The notes under the pieces were generated by a model. It ran no database searches. It saw only the letters and a list, made by a program, of their open reading frames with translations, and was not told the DNA's origin. A stretch of 9,078 bases of DNA, taken from positions 1 through 9,078 of the forward strand of contig CAYRIF010000148.1 in the NCBI GenBank assembly GCA_964424205.1, in the 5' to 3' direction. Below are positions 7,219 to 9,078 of this stretch, in pieces; the stretch's first letter is position 1; each line of letters opens with the position of its first letter. The position numbers and the translations under genes are program-made. This stretch comes from CAYRIF01 sp964424205. GTDB lineage: Bacteria; Bacteroidota; Bacteroidia; Cytophagales; Cyclobacteriaceae.

Positions 7219-7857
7219 CTATATATATCTTTCTTTGGTTGCAATTTCAATAGCATCCGCCTTGCTGTGCACACGTAGTTTGGCATAAATATTTTTAATG
7301 TGCGACTTTACAGTTTCTTTATGGATAAACAACTCACCAGCAATTACAGTATAACTTTTTCCTTTGGCAAGCAATCCCAAAATCTGCGTCTCTCTTTTTG
7401 TTAAAGGTGTATTTTGATTTCTCTGAAAAGACTCCACTACCATTTTAGCAATATTAGAACTCATAGGTGCACCGCCAGCCTTCACCTCTTCAATGGCTTC
7501 TAACAGACTGGAATAATTTGCAGTTTTCGTGATGTAGCCAGCAGCACCGGCACACAATGCTTCAAAAACAAGACTGCTATCGTCGTGCACTGTAATGACC
7601 ACGATACTTACTTCGGGAATCTCTTTTTTGATGATTTTAATACCTTCAATGCCGTGCATACCAGGCAATTCTAAATCCATCAATATGATATCAGGCCTAT
7701 CTTTTCTTAACCTCTTAATTGCATCTTCGCAGCTAGTATAACTATTGGGTACTGAAAATTCAGACATCCCATTTAGTAATAGTGCAAAGCCATCTTTCAC
7801 CACTTCATTGTCCTCAATAATCACTATTCTTGTTATCTCCTTTTCCAAGATTTCCAT
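7219..7857 (-). CDS. NarL/FixJ-family response regulator (receiver plus LuxR-type HTH)
   Basis: The product is 212 residues, the usual size for this family. The receiver domain spans about 8-125. It has the acidic pair Glu15-Asp16, the phospho-acceptor Asp61 in L-M-D-L-E-L-P-G, Thr89 and Lys111, so all residues needed for phosphorylation are present. The LuxR/GerE helix-turn-helix covers about 150-212: L-T-K-R-E-T-Q-I-L-G-L-L-A-K-G-K-S, then the recognition helix region K-E-T-V-K-S-H-I-K-N-I-Y-A-K-L. It should be a cytoplasmic transcription factor activated by a sensor histidine kinase, but no kinase is in the window. The start at 7857 gives a normal N-terminus. An upstream in-frame ATG at 7926 would add 23 hydrophobic, non-family residues, and a weak -7-like AATCTTTG (minus strand, 7896-7903) lies between the two. 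The gene ends before a clear terminator, so it is probably monocistronic. Targets are unknown. Confidence 0.93.
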   Translation of the reverse strand: MEILEKEITRIVIIEDNEVVKDGFALLLNGMSEFSVPNSYTSCEDAIKRLRKDRPDIILMDLELPGMHGIEGIKIIKKEIPEVSIVVITVHDDSSLVFEALCAGAAGYITKTANYSSLLEAIEEVKAGGAPMSSNIAKMVVESFQRNQNTPLTKRETQILGLLAKGKSYTVIAGELFIHKETVKSHIKNIYAKLRVHSKADAIEIATKERYI

Positions 7858-7997
7858 ATCATATGTTTTTAACTTCAAACCATTGCATAATGTTACAAAG
7901 ATTAAAGCAATAATACTATAGTCCATTTTGGGGTATTTATTATTTATATAGACCGAATTATTGCATTAAAGTAACCACAAATTTCAATTGATTTCTC

Positions 7998-8005
7998 TAA
8001 TTTTA
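7998..8005 (+). promoter_or_regulatory. Possible -7 element abutting the msrB start codon
   Basis: TAATTTTA matches TAnnTTTG except for the last base and ends four bases before the msrB ATG. No clear -33 TTTG lies at the expected distance. If real, transcription would start at or next to the ATG, giving a leaderless or nearly leaderless message. Confidence 0.3.
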
Positions 8006-8009
8006 GCGT

Positions 8010-8408
8010 ATGAATGAAAAAAATGATGCCTACTGGAAACAAGAACTCACTGACGAGGAATATAATGTACTACGAAACAAAGGAACTGAAAGAGCCTTCG
8101 CTGGAAAATTTAACGCATTCAAAGAGGAGGGCGTCTTTCATTGTGCTGGTTGCAAAAGTCCATTATTTGACTCAAAAACCAAGTATGACTCCGGAAGTGG
8201 CTGGCCAAGTTTTTATGATGTTACTTCGAGCGACAAAGTAAAAATAATCAGAGACAAAAGTCATGGCATGATACGAGACGAAGTAGTATGTGCCAAATGT
8301 GGCGGACATTTGGGTCATGTTTTTGAAGATGGCCCAAATCCAACAGGCAAACGGTATTGCATTAATTCAGTGTCATTAGGTTTTGAAAAGAAAAGCACTG
8401 ATTCGTAG
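8010..8408 (+). CDS. msrB: Peptide-methionine (R)-S-oxide reductase MsrB
   Basis: This 132-residue enzyme reduces the R-epimer of methionine sulfoxide in proteins back to methionine, repairing oxidative damage. There is no signal peptide, so it should be cytoplasmic. It is a complete single SelR domain. The opening W-K-Q-E-L-T-D-E-E-Y-N-V-L-R and R-A-F-A-G are typical. The zinc site is Cys45-x2-Cys48 and Cys94-x2-Cys97. The substrate pocket has S-G-W-P-S-F at 63-68 and G-H-L-G-H-V-F at 99-105. The catalytic Cys117 lies in R-Y-C-I-N-S. Ser63 occupies the place where E. coli-type enzymes carry the resolving cysteine (S-G-C-G-W-P), and no spare cysteine exists, so this is a one-Cys type. The start is fixed: an in-frame TAG at 8004-8006 lies one codon upstream and the next in-frame Met is residue 87. 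No Shine-Dalgarno sequence is visible. It is transcribed divergently from the response regulator. Confidence 0.97.
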   Translation: MNEKNDAYWKQELTDEEYNVLRNKGTERAFAGKFNAFKEEGVFHCAGCKSPLFDSKTKYDSGSGWPSFYDVTSSDKVKIIRDKSHGMIRDEVVCAKCGGHLGHVFEDGPNPTGKRYCINSVSLGFEKKSTDS

Positions 8409-8458
8409 CAAGCGGCAATACCTTTTTTAAAATAAAATGGTATAAACAATAATTTTAC

Positions 8459-8466
8459 TATTTTTG
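8459..8466 (+). promoter_or_regulatory. -7 promoter element for the helical-repeat protein gene
   Basis: TATTTTTG is an exact match to the Bacteroidota -7 consensus TAnnTTTG. It lies 25 bases before the ATG at 8492, so transcription would begin near 8472 with a leader of about 20 bases. The -33 region (around 8435-8440) shows no clear TTTG. The element lies in the 83-base gap after msrB and suggests that the next gene is transcribed on its own. Confidence 0.5.
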
Positions 8467-8491
8467 GCATTCAATCAAAACCACCACCATT

Positions 8492-9078
8492 ATGAATAAA
8501 AGTATCCTGGTTTTAGGACTTTTACTTGCTTTTACTATTCTAAAAACCAATGCACAGTACAAGAAGGGGCTAAAACTTTTACACAAAGAACAATATGCCA
8601 AAGTTGAAAAAACCCTCAACAGGGCAATCAACAAAGACACCACCAATGCTGGGGCAAAGTATATCTACTCCCTGCTTTATTTAAACCACGCTTTTAATAG
8701 GTACAACTTAGACAGTAGTTACTTGATGATAAATCAAGCAATTGCAAATTTTCCCCTGTCAAGCAAAAAACAAATAAAGTCGCTTAGAAAAGCAAGGATT
8801 ACTGACTCGCTATTGTTGTCCCAAAAGATTTTAATCGATAGCCTTGCCTTTCAGGCTGCACTAGAAAGCAATTCGGTCAGTGGATTCGAGCAATTTCTAG
8901 CAAAATTTGCAACGGCGAAAGAAATACCAAAATCTAAGGTACTAAGAGACCAACTAGCGTTCGATAATGCTCGCACCTCGAATACTTTTCAAGCCTATCA
9001 GACATTTTTTAAAAAATATCCAAATGCAGCGCAAGTAAACAAAGCCAAAGAACGATACAATGAATTGCTTTTTGAATC
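8492..9078 (+). CDS. Secreted TPR-like helical-repeat protein, 3' end outside the window
   Basis: The frame is open from the ATG at 8492 to the window end: 195 codons and two extra bases, with no stop. Residues 1-21 form a signal peptide (M-N-K-S, a Leu-rich core, then T-N-A-Q). The rest is Lys- and Gln-rich and strongly helical. Residues about 23-90 resemble TPR-like helix pairs (A-K-V-E-K-T-L-N-R-A-I, then a tyrosine-rich segment). From 118 a 37-residue repeat is visible. Unit one (118-154) and unit two (155-191) both open with L-A-F and share 11 identical positions, including S-N at unit positions 9-10 and F at position 18. A third unit seems to start at 192 (L-L-F-E). Such N-terminal repeats in Cytophagales sometimes precede another domain, such as WG repeats; that is a recollection, not something seen here. 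It is probably periplasmic or surface-associated. Function is unknown because the C-terminus is missing. Confidence 0.85.
   Translation, partial: MNKSILVLGLLLAFTILKTNAQYKKGLKLLHKEQYAKVEKTLNRAINKDTTNAGAKYIYSLLYLNHAFNRYNLDSSYLMINQAIANFPLSSKKQIKSLRKARITDSLLLSQKILIDSLAFQAALESNSVSGFEQFLAKFATAKEIPKSKVLRDQLAFDNARTSNTFQAYQTFFKKYPNAAQVNKAKERYNELLFE

Noticed and set aside
7858..7926. Upstream in-frame ATG at 7926 for the response regulator, giving a hydrophobic N-terminus like a membrane anchor
   Set aside because: The 212-residue form from 7857 has the standard family length. The extra 23 residues have no family counterpart and lie in the divergent promoter spacer.
8418..8443. Inverted repeat ATACC...GGTAT with inner TTTT/AAAA pairing after msrB, a possible terminator
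   Set aside because: The stem is very AT-rich with a mismatch, and no T-tract follows on the plus strand, so intrinsic termination is not supported.
1..9078. Insertion sequence, prophage, CRISPR or tRNA content
   Set aside because: No transposase, integrase, cas-like gene, repeat-spacer array, terminal inverted repeat pair or tRNA-like cloverleaf was seen on either strand.

Overview
The window looks like chromosomal DNA of a Bacteroidota species, most likely a marine or soil Cytophagales-type bacterium. The evidence is a SusC/SusD outer-membrane nutrient uptake pair, a DUF6503-type secreted protein, AT-rich intergenic DNA, A-rich start regions without Shine-Dalgarno sequences, and promoter-like TAnnTTTG motifs. 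Placement below phylum level is inference from general resemblance. There is no tRNA, rRNA, CRISPR array or mobile element.

Layout. Positions 155-868 (minus) encode a small secreted protein of the DUF6503 type. A strong intrinsic terminator at 911-942 separates it from a three-gene minus-strand operon read in the order susC-like (6856-3587), susD-like (3575-1926), then a cysteine-rich lipoprotein (1903-971). The intergenic gaps are only 11 and 22 bases, so the three are almost certainly co-transcribed. Upstream of susC is a 362-base non-coding region. It holds a probable promoter, a pair of 11-base direct repeats, a terminator-like hairpin and the clear terminator of the next gene. That gene (7857-7219, minus) is a NarL/FixJ-type response regulator with no kinase beside it. 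A 152-base divergent spacer follows. The plus strand then carries msrB (8010-8408), a methionine sulfoxide reductase, and a secreted helical-repeat protein (8492 onward) that runs off the window end.

How the parts fit. The SusC-like protein is a TonB-dependent barrel, the SusD-like lipoprotein its surface lid, and the third lipoprotein probably an accessory surface-binding protein. No glycoside hydrolase, polysaccharide lyase, peptidase, anti-sigma/sigma pair or hybrid two-component sensor is present, so the imported substrate cannot be named. The response regulator could control neighbouring genes, but a terminator separates it from susC and nothing in the sequence proves a link. The flanking genes look like ordinary chromosomal neighbours.

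I did not find a clearly new biological system. The least explained pieces are the cysteine-rich third lipoprotein, the repeat arrangement in the susC leader, and the incomplete 37-residue-repeat protein at the right edge.
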